Position numbers and translations under genes: made by a program. From the NCBI GenBank assembly GCA_965221175.1, contig OZ244867.1:2108001-2172000 (forward strand): a stretch of DNA of 64,000 bases. The letters run 5' to 3'. The notes beneath the pieces were generated by a model that saw only the letters and a program-made list of their open reading frames with translations, ran no database searches and was not told the DNA's origin. This document shows, in pieces, positions 8,856 to 17,873 of this stretch; within the stretch, counting starts at the first letter, position 1; every line of letters begins with the position of its first letter. Origin of the DNA: JAJDZL01 sp965221175 (GTDB lineage: Bacteria > Pseudomonadota > Gammaproteobacteria > Arenicellales > JAJDZL01).

Positions 8856-10400
8856 ATGGCAGACACAGCACAGCACAGCAGTCCTGCGGAACGAGGCCGA
8901 ATTCGGCGCCGTTCTGCAGTAAACACCAGTACCCCGATCATTATTGCCGGTCTCAAAAGAGAAATTCCGCCTTATGAAATCATGAGCGAAGAAGGACTCG
9001 ATCTGATTGAAGAAAAGACCGACCAGATTCTCCAGGAAGTAGGCGTGGATTTCAGAGGCGACGACGACGCACTGGAGATTTGGAAAGAAGCGGGGGCTGA
9101 TGTAAAAGGCAATCGCGTTCGATTTGATAAAGGACATGTACGCAGTCTGCTCGATACCACTCCAGAATCATTTGTCATGCACGGTCGAAATCCAGAGCGC
9201 TCCGCTCGAGTTGGGGGTGAAGACATCGTATTCGTTCCTGCTTATGGCGCACCATTCGTGTCGGATCTTGATCAGGGAAGGCGTTACGGAACAATTGAGG
9301 ATTTTCAGAATTTGGTGAAATTGGCCTATGCATCTCCCTGGCTTCATCATTCCGGTGGAACCGTCTGCGAGCCGGTCGACCAGCCGGTAAACAAGCGCCA
9401 CCTGGATATGGTTTATGCGCATATGAGCTGCTCTAATATGCCTTTCATGGGATCCGTGACAACTCGGGAGAGAGCGCTGGATTCAATCGAGATGGCTCGA
9501 ATTCTGTTCGGGGAGGACTTTGTCGATAAAAACTGTGTTATCAGCGGTAACATCAACATGAATTCTCCGCTGGTATACGATGGCGCAATGTCTGGTGCAC
9601 TGCGCGCTTATGCGGAAGCCAATCAGTGTCCGGTAGTCGTGCCATTCGTTCTCAGCGGAGCAACGGGACCGGTAACAATTGCCGGTGCTATTGCACAGTC
9701 ACTGGCAGAAGTAATGGTCGGCGTAGCCTTGGGGCAATTGGTGCGTCCCGGATCTCCAGCCATATTTGGAAACTTCATTACCACCGTAAACCTTCGTGCT
9801 GGATCACCGTCGTTCGGAACTCCCGAATCCGCGGCTGCATCATACGTGGTAGGACAGCTCGCCCGAAGATTCAAAGTGCCGCTTCGCTGCAGCGGCGGAT
9901 TTACGAGTTCTCAGTGTGTAGACGCTCAGTCCACCAATGAAAGTGTCAATGCATTGAACGCTGCCGTCTTGTGCGGCGCTCATTTCATTCTTCATGCGGC
10001 GGGATGGATGGAAAGTGCACTGACCGTGAGTTATGAAAAATTTGTCATTGATGCTGACTATCTCGGTGCACTGCACAAGTTTATCCAAGGAATAGACGTT
10101 GACGATAGTCAGTTCGCTTCCGATGCGTTTGAAGAAGTAGGCCCCGGCAACCACTTTTTCGGTAGCGCCCATACGCTTGAGCACTATGAGAGTGCATTCT
10201 ATGAATCCGAACTGTTCAGTACCACTCCATGGGAGCAGTGGCTGGAGGAAGGGAGTCAGGATATCGCCCAAAGAGCCAACACCAAATGGAAACAATTGCT
10301 CGCGGACTATGAAAAACCGGATCTCGACCCTGGAATTGACGAAGCATTGAACGAGTTCATAGATCGCAGAAAGAACGAGATGCCTGACGTCTGGCATTAG
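8856..10400 (+). CDS. MttB-family trimethylamine/betaine:corrinoid methyltransferase, non-pyrrolysine type
   Basis: A 514-residue protein across the full MttB family length. The N-terminal helix region (LDLIEEKTDQILQEVGVDF) is followed by RFDKGHVRSLLDTTPESFVM, HHSGGTVCEPVDQP, GPVTIAGAIAQSLAEVM and GSPAIFGNF, all typical of the TIM-barrel MttB superfamily. Family members move a methyl group from quaternary or tertiary amines to a corrinoid protein. The frame has no in-frame amber codon, so it is a pyrrolysine-free homolog like glycine betaine or proline betaine methyltransferases. No corrinoid protein or reductive activase lies nearby, so the acceptor must be encoded elsewhere. It is followed 220 bp later by the SucCD-like pair. 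Substrate unknown. Confidence 0.85.
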   Translation: MADTAQHSSPAERGRIRRRSAVNTSTPIIIAGLKREIPPYEIMSEEGLDLIEEKTDQILQEVGVDFRGDDDALEIWKEAGADVKGNRVRFDKGHVRSLLDTTPESFVMHGRNPERSARVGGEDIVFVPAYGAPFVSDLDQGRRYGTIEDFQNLVKLAYASPWLHHSGGTVCEPVDQPVNKRHLDMVYAHMSCSNMPFMGSVTTRERALDSIEMARILFGEDFVDKNCVISGNINMNSPLVYDGAMSGALRAYAEANQCPVVVPFVLSGATGPVTIAGAIAQSLAEVMVGVALGQLVRPGSPAIFGNFITTVNLRAGSPSFGTPESAAASYVVGQLARRFKVPLRCSGGFTSSQCVDAQSTNESVNALNAAVLCGAHFILHAAGWMESALTVSYEKFVIDADYLGALHKFIQGIDVDDSQFASDAFEEVGPGNHFFGSAHTLEHYESAFYESELFSTTPWEQWLEEGSQDIAQRANTKWKQLLADYEKPDLDPGIDEALNEFIDRRKNEMPDVWH

Positions 10401-10527
10401 GAATCTAAGCTAGAAATTGTCAAACAATGAGACGACGCAACCATCTCAGTGATGCGACATACCTTTCAATTTCACTTTCTTGAACTGATTTGACTTGTCA
10501 AACAGCCAATTCGGCAGGAATTGTATA

Positions 10528-10537
10528 TTGTATACAA
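10528..10537. promoter_or_regulatory. GntR-like palindrome upstream of the divergent SucCD pair
   Basis: The perfect palindrome TTGTATACAA lies about 85 bp before the start of the SucC-like gene at 10621. It matches the general TnGTnnnACnA consensus bound by FadR/FCD-type GntR regulators. No GntR gene is in the window. Short palindromes of this size arise by chance, so it is only a candidate operator. Confidence 0.3.
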
Positions 10538-10620
10538 CAGTCGTTAGTTCATTTGCTCGCTTCGGTTACAATGGGTGATCATGCTAGACTCCACTCTGCG
10601 CTATAAGGCAATGCAATCTC

Positions 10621-11778
10621 ATGTTCGTACATGAATATCAAGCGAAGAAACTGCTAAGGCAGTGCGGTTTTTCTTTTCCTCCAGGAGGAGTTGCGTTCTC
10701 GTCCGAAGAAGCCGTATCTGTGGCGAAGTCGATTGACGCTGATAGCTGGGTGGTGAAAGCTCAGATACTCGCAGGTGACCGAGGAAGATTCGGCGGCGTC
10801 AAGATTGCTGGGTCCGTGTCGAAAGTAGATACGCTAGCCAAAGATCTTATCGGCAGTCGACTGGTTACAACTCAAACCGGTGCAGATGGTTTGCAGGTAG
10901 ACGCCATCTATGTTGAGCAAGGATGTGAAATTGAACGAGAACTGTATCTCGCAGTTTTGCTGGATCGCTACGAAAGACAACTGGTTTTGCTTGCAGCCAA
11001 AGCCGGAGGGTCAGGAATTGAGACAGTGGTACTCGAATCCTCACAGGCAATAGAAAGAATTGCACTATCCATAGACGAGCCGCCGGATGAAAGCGAGTTA
11101 TCAGCACTGGCAGAAAAAATGGAACTTGAAGGAGATCTCGCATCTAATTACACAGAAGTCTGTCGCAATCTGCACAGTGCAATCGTCAAGCTAGATGCCT
11201 TGATGATTGAACTGAATCCGCTTGCAGTTACAAGTGACGGTCGCTTGATGAGTCTGGACGTCAAGATGGAAATCGACGATAACGCACTGTTCCGTCACGC
11301 TGAATTCAGCGAAATTCGAGAGACCAATCAGGAATCAGATCGAAAACTTCGTGCTCAAACTGGTTACAACTATGTGCGACTTCACGGAGACATCGGATTG
11401 CTGGTAAGCGGCGCAGGTCTGGCACTGGCAACCATGGACTTACTGAAACTCCATCGCTGCGAGCCTGCTAATTTTCTTGATCTGCCGCCAATCGCGTCCC
11501 GTTCCGACGTTGCCAACGCCTGTGAAACCGTTCTGCAAAACAGTTCACTGAAAGCATTGCTGGTAAATGTAGTCGGTGGCGGGCTGGCGCACTGCGATAC
11601 TGCTGCGGAGGGCATCCTTACCGCGCACAAAAAAACTCCGATCAAAATTCCAGTAGTCGTGCGTTTTGCCGGAACGAAAAAAGAACTTGGCATCACTTTG
11701 CTACGTAATTCAAAAATGCCGTTCCAACTCGCCCAAACCATGAGCGAAGCAATCGACATCCTTCAGAAAATCCGATGA
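10621..11778 (+). CDS. Divergent succinate/malate-CoA ligase beta subunit-like protein
   Basis: A 385-residue ATP-grasp protein related throughout to SucC/MtkA, opening MFVHEYQAKKLLRQCGFSFP. Several normally invariant elements are altered. The nucleotide-binding loop is AGDRGRFGGV, whereas the neighbouring canonical copy (12718-13884) has AGGRGKGGGV. NFLDVGGGA, which faces the phosphohistidine loop, is replaced by NFLDLPPIA at about residues 283-291. INPL becomes LNPL, and NIFGGIMRCD becomes NVVGGGLAHCD. It pairs with an alpha-like gene 10 bp downstream. It may accept another carboxylic acid, as in malate thiokinase or 3-sulfinopropionate ligases, or may have weak or no ligase activity. Both are inference. 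Confidence 0.75.
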   Translation: MFVHEYQAKKLLRQCGFSFPPGGVAFSSEEAVSVAKSIDADSWVVKAQILAGDRGRFGGVKIAGSVSKVDTLAKDLIGSRLVTTQTGADGLQVDAIYVEQGCEIERELYLAVLLDRYERQLVLLAAKAGGSGIETVVLESSQAIERIALSIDEPPDESELSALAEKMELEGDLASNYTEVCRNLHSAIVKLDALMIELNPLAVTSDGRLMSLDVKMEIDDNALFRHAEFSEIRETNQESDRKLRAQTGYNYVRLHGDIGLLVSGAGLALATMDLLKLHRCEPANFLDLPPIASRSDVANACETVLQNSSLKALLVNVVGGGLAHCDTAAEGILTAHKKTPIKIPVVVRFAGTKKELGITLLRNSKMPFQLAQTMSEAIDILQKIR

Positions 11779-11788
11779 AAGAACAGTC

Positions 11789-12661
11789 ATGAGTATTTTG
11801 GTTGATTCGCGTACCCGAGTGCTTTGTCAGGGTATCACCGGTTATCGAGGGAGTTTCTTTTCCCATCGCGCAATTGAGTATGGAACCCGAATTGTCGGTG
11901 GAGTCGTCCCAGGACGCGGCGGACAGAAACATCTGAATCTGCCTGTGTTCGATACCGTTAGAGAGGCACGTGAAGCCACTGATGCAACCGCATCCGTATT
12001 GTTCGTCCCACCACGCGCCGCACAAAACGCCGTTATGGAGGCAATCGATGCCGACATTGAGTTGATTGTCTGCATTACCGAAGGGGTGCCAATTCTGGAT
12101 ATGGTACGAATCAAGGAGAGATTGAAGAACTCAAACTCCCGAATGATCGGTCCGAATTGTCCAGGAATCATCGCACCCGGTCAATGCAACATCGGAATCA
12201 TGCCGACATCCATTTATCAGCCTGGGAGAATCGCCATAGTTTCTCGTTCAGGCACGCTATTTTATGAAGCGGTCAACCAACTTTGCAACGACGGACTTGG
12301 ACAGTCGACTTGTATTGGAATCGGAGCTGACGTAGTGCAAGGAATGTCATTCGTAGACTGTCTGAAACTATTCGAGAACGATCCAGATACAGATGCAGTG
12401 CTACTGATCGGTGAAATTGGAGGTGCTGCAGAAGAAGAGGCTGCACAATTTCTGAGTTCCAACGACTACTTGAAACCAGTCATTGCTTATGTCGCAGGGC
12501 AACATGCTCCGCCGGATCGTCGAATGGGACATTCAGGTGCGATTATTTCAGCAGGATTGGGCGGAACCCAGAAGAAAATGGAAGCGTTGCGAGATGCAGG
12601 AGTCGTCATGATTGATTCTCCAGTCGAGATTGGACGTACGGTTCGCAATGCCGTTCGATAG
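11789..12661 (+). CDS. Divergent succinate/malate-CoA ligase alpha subunit-like protein
   Basis: A 290-residue protein related to SucD/MtkB along its length. It has a CoA-binding Rossmann domain (LCQGITGYRGSFFSHRAIEY, VVPGRGGQ), IGPNCPGIIAPG and a C-terminal ligase domain. The phosphorylatable histidine is retained at residue 248 in MGHSGAIIS, where the canonical copy has MGHAGAIIA. The following loop differs (AGLGGTQKK against GGKGTASEK), as does IGADVVQGMSF against IGGDPVNGTKH. It is cotranscribed with the beta-like gene just upstream (10-bp gap) and followed 56 bp later by the canonical pair. Conservation of the His suggests catalysis may persist with changed substrate choice. Confidence 0.75.
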   Translation: MSILVDSRTRVLCQGITGYRGSFFSHRAIEYGTRIVGGVVPGRGGQKHLNLPVFDTVREAREATDATASVLFVPPRAAQNAVMEAIDADIELIVCITEGVPILDMVRIKERLKNSNSRMIGPNCPGIIAPGQCNIGIMPTSIYQPGRIAIVSRSGTLFYEAVNQLCNDGLGQSTCIGIGADVVQGMSFVDCLKLFENDPDTDAVLLIGEIGGAAEEEAAQFLSSNDYLKPVIAYVAGQHAPPDRRMGHSGAIISAGLGGTQKKMEALRDAGVVMIDSPVEIGRTVRNAVR

Positions 12662-12717
12662 ATGTTCTAGCGAAAACTCATCATCATATTTCAGTAACTA
12701 CAAGATCGAGAGGATCA

Positions 12718-13884
12718 GTGAAAGTACACGAGTATCAGGCTAAGGAAATTTTGCGGCAGTATGATGTGATCACTCCGCGTGGCATCGTTTGCCGTGAGGT
12801 TTATGAGGTGCCTCAGGCATTGTCCGAGCTTGGCGGCAGTATCTGGGTGGTAAAGGCGCAAATTCATGCCGGCGGTCGAGGCAAGGGAGGCGGTGTTCGT
12901 GTGGTTCAGTCCGAACAAGAAGCTTTGCAGGCATCACAAGAGATTTTGCATAAGCCACTGGTCACACCTCAGACTGGAGCGGACGGGCAAATTGTTCGTA
13001 CGCTACTGATTGAAGAAGGCATTCTAATACAGTCAGAAATTTATGCGGGACTGGTCGTTGACAGAACCGAACAGAAAGTTGTCTTGATGGTAAGCCCGGA
13101 AGGCGGCATGGAAATCGAAGAAGTGGCAGCCGAAACCCCTGAAAGAATTCACAAAGTTCACATCAGCCCGGAAATTGGCCTGACGGAAGAAAATGCAAAT
13201 ACCGCAGCTCGGTTTGCCGGCGTGCCGGATGATTTAGTGAGCAATGCAGCAGGTTTTCTGAAGTCTCTGTACCAGGCTTTTTGGGAAAGTGATGCTTCAC
13301 TGGCAGAAATCAATCCTCTAGTCATCACCGAAGGAGGTGATGTTATTGCATTGGATGCAAAAATGACTTTTGATGACAGCGCACTCTATCGCCATCCCGA
13401 TATAGTGGAATATCGCGATTATGACGAAGAATCGCCATCTGAAATTGAAGCGACGGATGCAGGCTTGTCCTATATATCGCTCGATGGGAATATCGGATGT
13501 CTCGTGAATGGAGCAGGTCTGGCCATGGCAACCATGGACATCATTAAGCTGTATGGTGAAGAACCAGCAAACTTCCTTGACGTAGGCGGAGGTGCCACGA
13601 CAGAGCAGGTGATCGCCGCGTTCAAAATTATGCTGGGCAACAAAAGAATTGGAGCCGTACTCGTCAATATTTTCGGCGGCATTATGCGTTGTGATGTTAT
13701 TGCGGAGGGCTTGGTGGCTGCATTCAGCCAGATAGAGTTGAAAATTCCGGTTGTGGTTCGGCTTGAAGGAACCAATGTTGATCGAGGCAAACAAATTCTG
13801 AATGAATCGGGGCTTACACTAATCACTGCCGATACTATGGATGACGCGGCGGAAAAAGTTGTTCAAGCAGTGAGAGGAAATTAG
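12718..13884 (+). CDS. sucC: Succinate-CoA ligase beta subunit
   Basis: A 388-residue ATP-grasp subunit of the TCA-cycle ligase that interconverts succinate and succinyl-CoA with ATP or GTP. Hallmarks are intact: MKVHEYQAKEILRQYDV, VKAQIHAGGRGKGGGV, AEINPLVIT, NFLDVGGGA and VNIFGGIMRCD. The start is GTG at 12718. sucD follows with no gap. Its similarity to MtkA (malate-CoA ligase) is also high, so substrate preference is not certain, but nothing in the loops argues against succinate. Usual sucAB neighbours are absent; the paralogous pair lies upstream in the same orientation and may be cotranscribed. Confidence 0.88.
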   Translation: MKVHEYQAKEILRQYDVITPRGIVCREVYEVPQALSELGGSIWVVKAQIHAGGRGKGGGVRVVQSEQEALQASQEILHKPLVTPQTGADGQIVRTLLIEEGILIQSEIYAGLVVDRTEQKVVLMVSPEGGMEIEEVAAETPERIHKVHISPEIGLTEENANTAARFAGVPDDLVSNAAGFLKSLYQAFWESDASLAEINPLVITEGGDVIALDAKMTFDDSALYRHPDIVEYRDYDEESPSEIEATDAGLSYISLDGNIGCLVNGAGLAMATMDIIKLYGEEPANFLDVGGGATTEQVIAAFKIMLGNKRIGAVLVNIFGGIMRCDVIAEGLVAAFSQIELKIPVVVRLEGTNVDRGKQILNESGLTLITADTMDDAAEKVVQAVRGN

Positions 13885-14763
13885 ATGTCGATATTGATCA
13901 ATCGAGATTCCCGCGTGATGACGCAAGGAATGACCGGAAAGACTGGATTATTTCATACGCGTAACTGTCTGGACTACGCCAATGGAAAAAATGCGTTCGT
14001 TGCCGGAGTCACGCCTGGCAAAGGGGGGCAGGAGTTCGAAGGAGTTCCAGTGTACGACACTGTTGCTGAAGCAAAAGAACAAACTGGAGCGACCGTTTCA
14101 GTGATCTATGTTCCACCACCATTTGCAGCGGTGGCTATTGATGAGGCCGTTGAAGCAAAACTTGACTTGGTCATCTGCATCACCGAAGGAATTCCGGTGA
14201 AGGACATGATTGAAACTCGCCGCAAAATGATCAATTCCAAAACAATCTTAGTTGGACCCAACTGTCCGGGAGTGATCACACCGGACGAAATCAAGATTGG
14301 CATCATGCCCGGCTATATCCACAAGAAAGGGGCGATTGGCGTGGTTTCAAGATCTGGTACACTGACTTATGAAGTAGTTGATCAACTGAGCAAACTCGGA
14401 ATCGGACAATCAACTTGCGTGGGTATTGGGGGTGATCCAGTGAACGGAACAAAGCATGTTGACGTAGTCAAATGGTTCAATGAAGACCCTGAAACAGAAG
14501 CAATCGTGATGTGCGGTGAAATTGGCGGAACCGACGAAGAAGAATGCGGACGATGGATTCGGGATCATTCAACCAAACCGGTTGCTGCTTTTATTGCGGG
14601 TGTAACCGCTCCTCCTGGTAAACGTATGGGGCATGCTGGAGCGATTATTGCAGGTGGCAAAGGCACGGCGTCCGAAAAAATTTCCGTGTTGCGGGAAAGC
14701 GGAGTTCACGTTACAGAGAATCCGGCAGGTATCGGTCAACTCGTAAAGCAGATTATGGCCTGA
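13885..14763 (+). CDS. sucD: Succinate-CoA ligase alpha subunit
   Basis: A 292-residue CoA-binding and phosphohistidine subunit. It begins MSILINRDSRVMTQGMTGKT and has GVTPGKGGQ, VGPNCPGVITP and SRSGTLTYE. The active-site His is at residue 250 within MGHAGAIIAGGKGTA. The ATG directly abuts the sucC stop codon, so the two are coupled. All catalytic features match E. coli SucD, in contrast to the divergent copy at 11789-12661. It ends the plus-strand run that started with mttB; no clear terminator follows. Confidence 0.9.
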   Translation: MSILINRDSRVMTQGMTGKTGLFHTRNCLDYANGKNAFVAGVTPGKGGQEFEGVPVYDTVAEAKEQTGATVSVIYVPPPFAAVAIDEAVEAKLDLVICITEGIPVKDMIETRRKMINSKTILVGPNCPGVITPDEIKIGIMPGYIHKKGAIGVVSRSGTLTYEVVDQLSKLGIGQSTCVGIGGDPVNGTKHVDVVKWFNEDPETEAIVMCGEIGGTDEEECGRWIRDHSTKPVAAFIAGVTAPPGKRMGHAGAIIAGGKGTASEKISVLRESGVHVTENPAGIGQLVKQIMA

Positions 14764-15121
14764 CAGCTCTTGAAAAACTACAGGTTCCCAAGACAGCTAT
14801 ACCCTTGCAGTTGGTGTTCGTACTCGGCAGTGTTCTCAAAAGATTGAAACTTTGTAAGAACGATAAAAGGAGTCTGAACCACTACCTTGAAATTGTTCAA
14901 AGTCTTGGAAGTCTGTGACTGCTTCACTTCGACGCCAGTGATGGATGCGACTGGTTCTCTAATTTATAAAATTGTTGCCAATAAATCAATTGCTTAGGTA
15001 TAACCTTTCCGTAAAGTTTATAATTTCCAGAGTATTCATTTCCAAAGTGCTAGCGAATCACAGCGAATAACTCAGTGACATTGCTTGTCGATGCAGAGTA
15101 TTCCATCTTCAAGGACTTACA
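14764..15121. other. Intergenic region between sucD and the YbdK-like gene
   Basis: About 360 bp without a plausible gene on either strand. The only notable signal is a promoter-like pair near its end, listed separately. No riboswitch fold, repeat or tRNA was recognised. Confidence 0.5.
14975..15004 (+). promoter_or_regulatory. Sigma70-like promoter candidate for the YbdK-like gene
   Basis: TTGCCA at 14975-14980 and TATAAC at 14999-15004 are separated by 18 bp and lie about 118 bp before the GTG start at 15122. Each hexamer differs from consensus at one or two positions. A second AT-rich TATAAT at 15019-15024 lacks a matching upstream hexamer. Confidence 0.4.
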
Positions 15122-16270
15122 GTGACAGATCAACCTGAATTTACCGTCGGCATAGAGGAAGAATATCTCGTTATCGATATCGGGACGTTAAACCTAGTGT
15201 CGACAATGCCACCCGCGCTTATGGAAGAGTGCGACCGTGAACTCGGAAGCCAGGTATCAAAAGAACTTCTGCAGTGTCAAATTGAAGTTGGCACGAGAGT
15301 TTGCAAGACCATGCAGGAGGCACGTGAGGAACTCGTTTATCTACGAGGAACCGTTGCTCGAATCGCAAGAAAGCATGACTGTTTGATCATTGCTTCCTCT
15401 ACACACCCTTTCTCGTTCGGCTTTACGCTGATTACCGATGACGCACGTTATCAGGAACTTGCCGAACAGCTGCAACGCGTCGTTCAGAGGCTCTACATTA
15501 GTGGAATGCATGTCCATGTCGGAATACCAGACGATGAACTGAGAATCGATTTGATGAACCAGGCATCCTATACTCTGCCACATATGCTTGCGCTGACCAC
15601 TTCTTCCCCGTTTTGGAGAGGCGAAAATACTGGTTTGAAATCATACCGGGTCTCTGTATTTGAACAGATGCCGAGAACAGGAGTGCCTCCGTATTTCCAG
15701 AGCTACGCGGATTACATGAAGCACGTCAATGTACTTGTGGACCTTGACATCATTGAAAATCCGACGAAGATATGGTGGGACATTCGGCCGAGTTGGCGCT
15801 TCCCTACTCTGGAGCTGCGCCTTTCTGACATTTGCACCCATGTAGATGATGCCATTGCAGTCGCTTCCGTTTTCAGGTGCTGGCTGAGAATGCTGTATCG
15901 ACTGAAGAAAAACAATCAGCGCTGGAGAGAATACTCGTCGTTTCTTATTCAGGAGAACAGATGGCGCGCCCAACGTTACGGAATCGACAAAGGCCTGATT
16001 GATTTTGGTCAAGGTACTATGGTCGAGTTTCCCGAATTAATGGACGAACTGATTGAACTCATCACCGAAGATGCAGAATACTTCGGTTGTATGGATGAAA
16101 TCAATCATATCCGAACGATATTGGAATGCGGTACAAGCGCTCACCAGCAGGTGGCTGTATTCAACCAGTCCATAGCAGACGGCAAGTCACATGAACTGGC
16201 GCTTGTTGATGTGGTGACGTTTTTAGCCAAGCAAACCTTGAAAGGTGTGGATGCCGGTTTAAACAAATGA
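15122..16270 (+). CDS. YbdK-type carboxylate-amine ligase (GCS2 family)
   Basis: A 382-residue protein of the glutamate-cysteine ligase 2 superfamily. It starts with GTG and opens FTVGIEEEYLVIDIGTLNLV, the metal/ATP-binding EEE motif of the family. Further motifs are ASSTHPFSFGF, GMHVHVGIPDD, WWDIRPSWRFPTLELRLSD and a C-terminal AHQQVAVF. E. coli YbdK has weak gamma-glutamylcysteine ligase activity; family members make amide bonds between carboxylates and amines using ATP. It converges on the rhodanese gene, 7 bp away. With a cysteine-dioxygenase-like gene nearby, a thiol substrate is tempting but unproven. Confidence 0.85.
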   Translation: MTDQPEFTVGIEEEYLVIDIGTLNLVSTMPPALMEECDRELGSQVSKELLQCQIEVGTRVCKTMQEAREELVYLRGTVARIARKHDCLIIASSTHPFSFGFTLITDDARYQELAEQLQRVVQRLYISGMHVHVGIPDDELRIDLMNQASYTLPHMLALTTSSPFWRGENTGLKSYRVSVFEQMPRTGVPPYFQSYADYMKHVNVLVDLDIIENPTKIWWDIRPSWRFPTLELRLSDICTHVDDAIAVASVFRCWLRMLYRLKKNNQRWREYSSFLIQENRWRAQRYGIDKGLIDFGQGTMVEFPELMDELIELITEDAEYFGCMDEINHIRTILECGTSAHQQVAVFNQSIADGKSHELALVDVVTFLAKQTLKGVDAGLNK

Positions 16271-16277
16271 TGAACGG

Positions 16278-17873
16278 TTAACAGTGAAAATCGGTCGTGC
16301 CGTCACGAATGGCCTGATCCATTAACTGAACTTCCCATTCGAGATAATTTTTCATTCTCTGCTCCTGCCCCAACTCATTGTCGTACGGTCGCTCCCAGAT
16401 ATCGTCGGCTTCGCACAGGAGATTATTCATGCCTTCAATCATTGGGAAACCTAAGTCCTGCCAAGCCTGATTTCCGCCATTTAGAACTCGAACAATCTGA
16501 TTGGGGTCGAGCTTGCTCATATCTCTTGCCGCTAGATGTGCAAGGGTGCCATCTTCAGAAGTCAGTACGAGCAATCCAATCGGCCGACGAAACACCAGTG
16601 CCGATTCAAGTCTTTGGCGAATGCACCAGTGCGCTTGCGGGATATGTCTGGCCCGATAGTTTCGGCTTGAACACAAATCCACTAGAAGCGTGGGCTCACC
16701 TGACTGCATGACTGCCTTTAACTCTCCAGGTTCTATGGTCTCTTGTTCCTCAAACCCAGCAACTGAGGCAAGCGGTTGGCCGCTTTCCAGTTCAGCATTC
16801 TGAAATGGATTTTGAATGACAGCGACATTCCGATGCCCCATCTGAATGAGCCACGATGCGGTCATCACTGCGCGAACTTCTCTATCGTCTACCAACGCGA
16901 TGCAAGAATTTTGAACCGCAATAAATTCATCTGTAGTCTGAACCAACTGACCACCCGGAGCATGTCGGGAACCAGGCAAATGCCCTTCAAGGTACTCTTC
17001 ATGGGTACGAACATCAAAAATGTAAAGCGTTCGTTCTTTGTCGTCGCACCACTCCGAAAGCGTATCTGTGTCAATAAATGGAACATTGAACCTACTGGCT
17101 ACTCGCTTCGCAGCTTCACAGGATTTTCTGAAATTCTCTTCTGAAGGCACACGCCCCGCCTTAGTTTTGCCGTGATCCAGTTCCAGTCCAGCCAAATGCC
17201 AACCCATGGTGCCGTCTCTCAAGAGCATCACGCGATTTGGAATTTCAGCATTGATCAAGGACATTGCCCCAACAATGCTGCGAGTTCTGCCTGCGCAATT
17301 GACAACGACATCTGTGGCTGGGTCTGGCGCGATTTCGAAAACTCTAAGAACCAGTTCAGCACCCGGTACATCAACTGCATTCGGGATGCTCATCGCGTTG
17401 TATTCATCCATCGGACGGCTGTCAAGCACGACTAGATTGTCATTCGCTGCCAAGCGTTCGTTTAACTGAAGAGCATGTATTTCCGGAGGTTTTCTGCGTT
17501 GCAGGAGATATTCCCCGAATGTCTTGCTGGGAACGTTCAACCCTGAAAAGAGTTCAAACCCCGTCTGCTTCCAACCTTCCGTGCCACCGGTCAGCACTCG
17601 AACATTAGAATACCCAAGTTCTGTCAATCGCTGGCAAGCACGCTTAGCCGCAGTATTCTTTTCTTCAGGACCACTGTCATAGACGACAATCTGCACGGTC
17701 TTTCTCGGTAAGAGATCGCCAACATACAATTCCAGACGACTGAGGGGAACATTGGATGTCCACAGCAGATGACTCTCAAAGTAAATACCTTCCTCGCGAA
17801 TATCGAGAACAGCTAATTCTTCATGAGAAAGAATTTGCTCTTTTAGTTCAATAGCACTGATCTGTCGATTCAC
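16278..17873 (-). CDS. Four-domain rhodanese-like protein with a single catalytic cysteine
   Basis: A 531-residue protein with four consecutive rhodanese-like folds, at about residues 1-110, 130-235, 265-370 and 375-490, plus a C-terminal helical tail of about 40 residues. Only the second has an active-site cysteine, C193 in VVVNCAGRTRSIVG. The corresponding loops in the others read VVYDSGPEE, ALVDDREVR and VLTSEDGTLA and lack Cys. So one sulfurtransferase site is combined with three presumably binding or structural domains. There is no signal peptide or membrane segment, so it is cytosolic. Its start overlaps the stop of the cupin gene (17870-17873), implying coupled expression and a shared role in sulfur handling. 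Confidence 0.82.
   Translation of the reverse strand: MNRQISAIELKEQILSHEELAVLDIREEGIYFESHLLWTSNVPLSRLELYVGDLLPRKTVQIVVYDSGPEEKNTAAKRACQRLTELGYSNVRVLTGGTEGWKQTGFELFSGLNVPSKTFGEYLLQRRKPPEIHALQLNERLAANDNLVVLDSRPMDEYNAMSIPNAVDVPGAELVLRVFEIAPDPATDVVVNCAGRTRSIVGAMSLINAEIPNRVMLLRDGTMGWHLAGLELDHGKTKAGRVPSEENFRKSCEAAKRVASRFNVPFIDTDTLSEWCDDKERTLYIFDVRTHEEYLEGHLPGSRHAPGGQLVQTTDEFIAVQNSCIALVDDREVRAVMTASWLIQMGHRNVAVIQNPFQNAELESGQPLASVAGFEEQETIEPGELKAVMQSGEPTLLVDLCSSRNYRARHIPQAHWCIRQRLESALVFRRPIGLLVLTSEDGTLAHLAARDMSKLDPNQIVRVLNGGNQAWQDLGFPMIEGMNNLLCEADDIWERPYDNELGQEQRMKNYLEWEVQLMDQAIRDGTTDFHC

Noticed and set aside
8856..10400. Possibility of a pyrrolysine (in-frame TAG) methyltransferase
   Set aside because: The frame is continuous over the normal length with no internal amber codon, so it is a non-pyrrolysine homolog.
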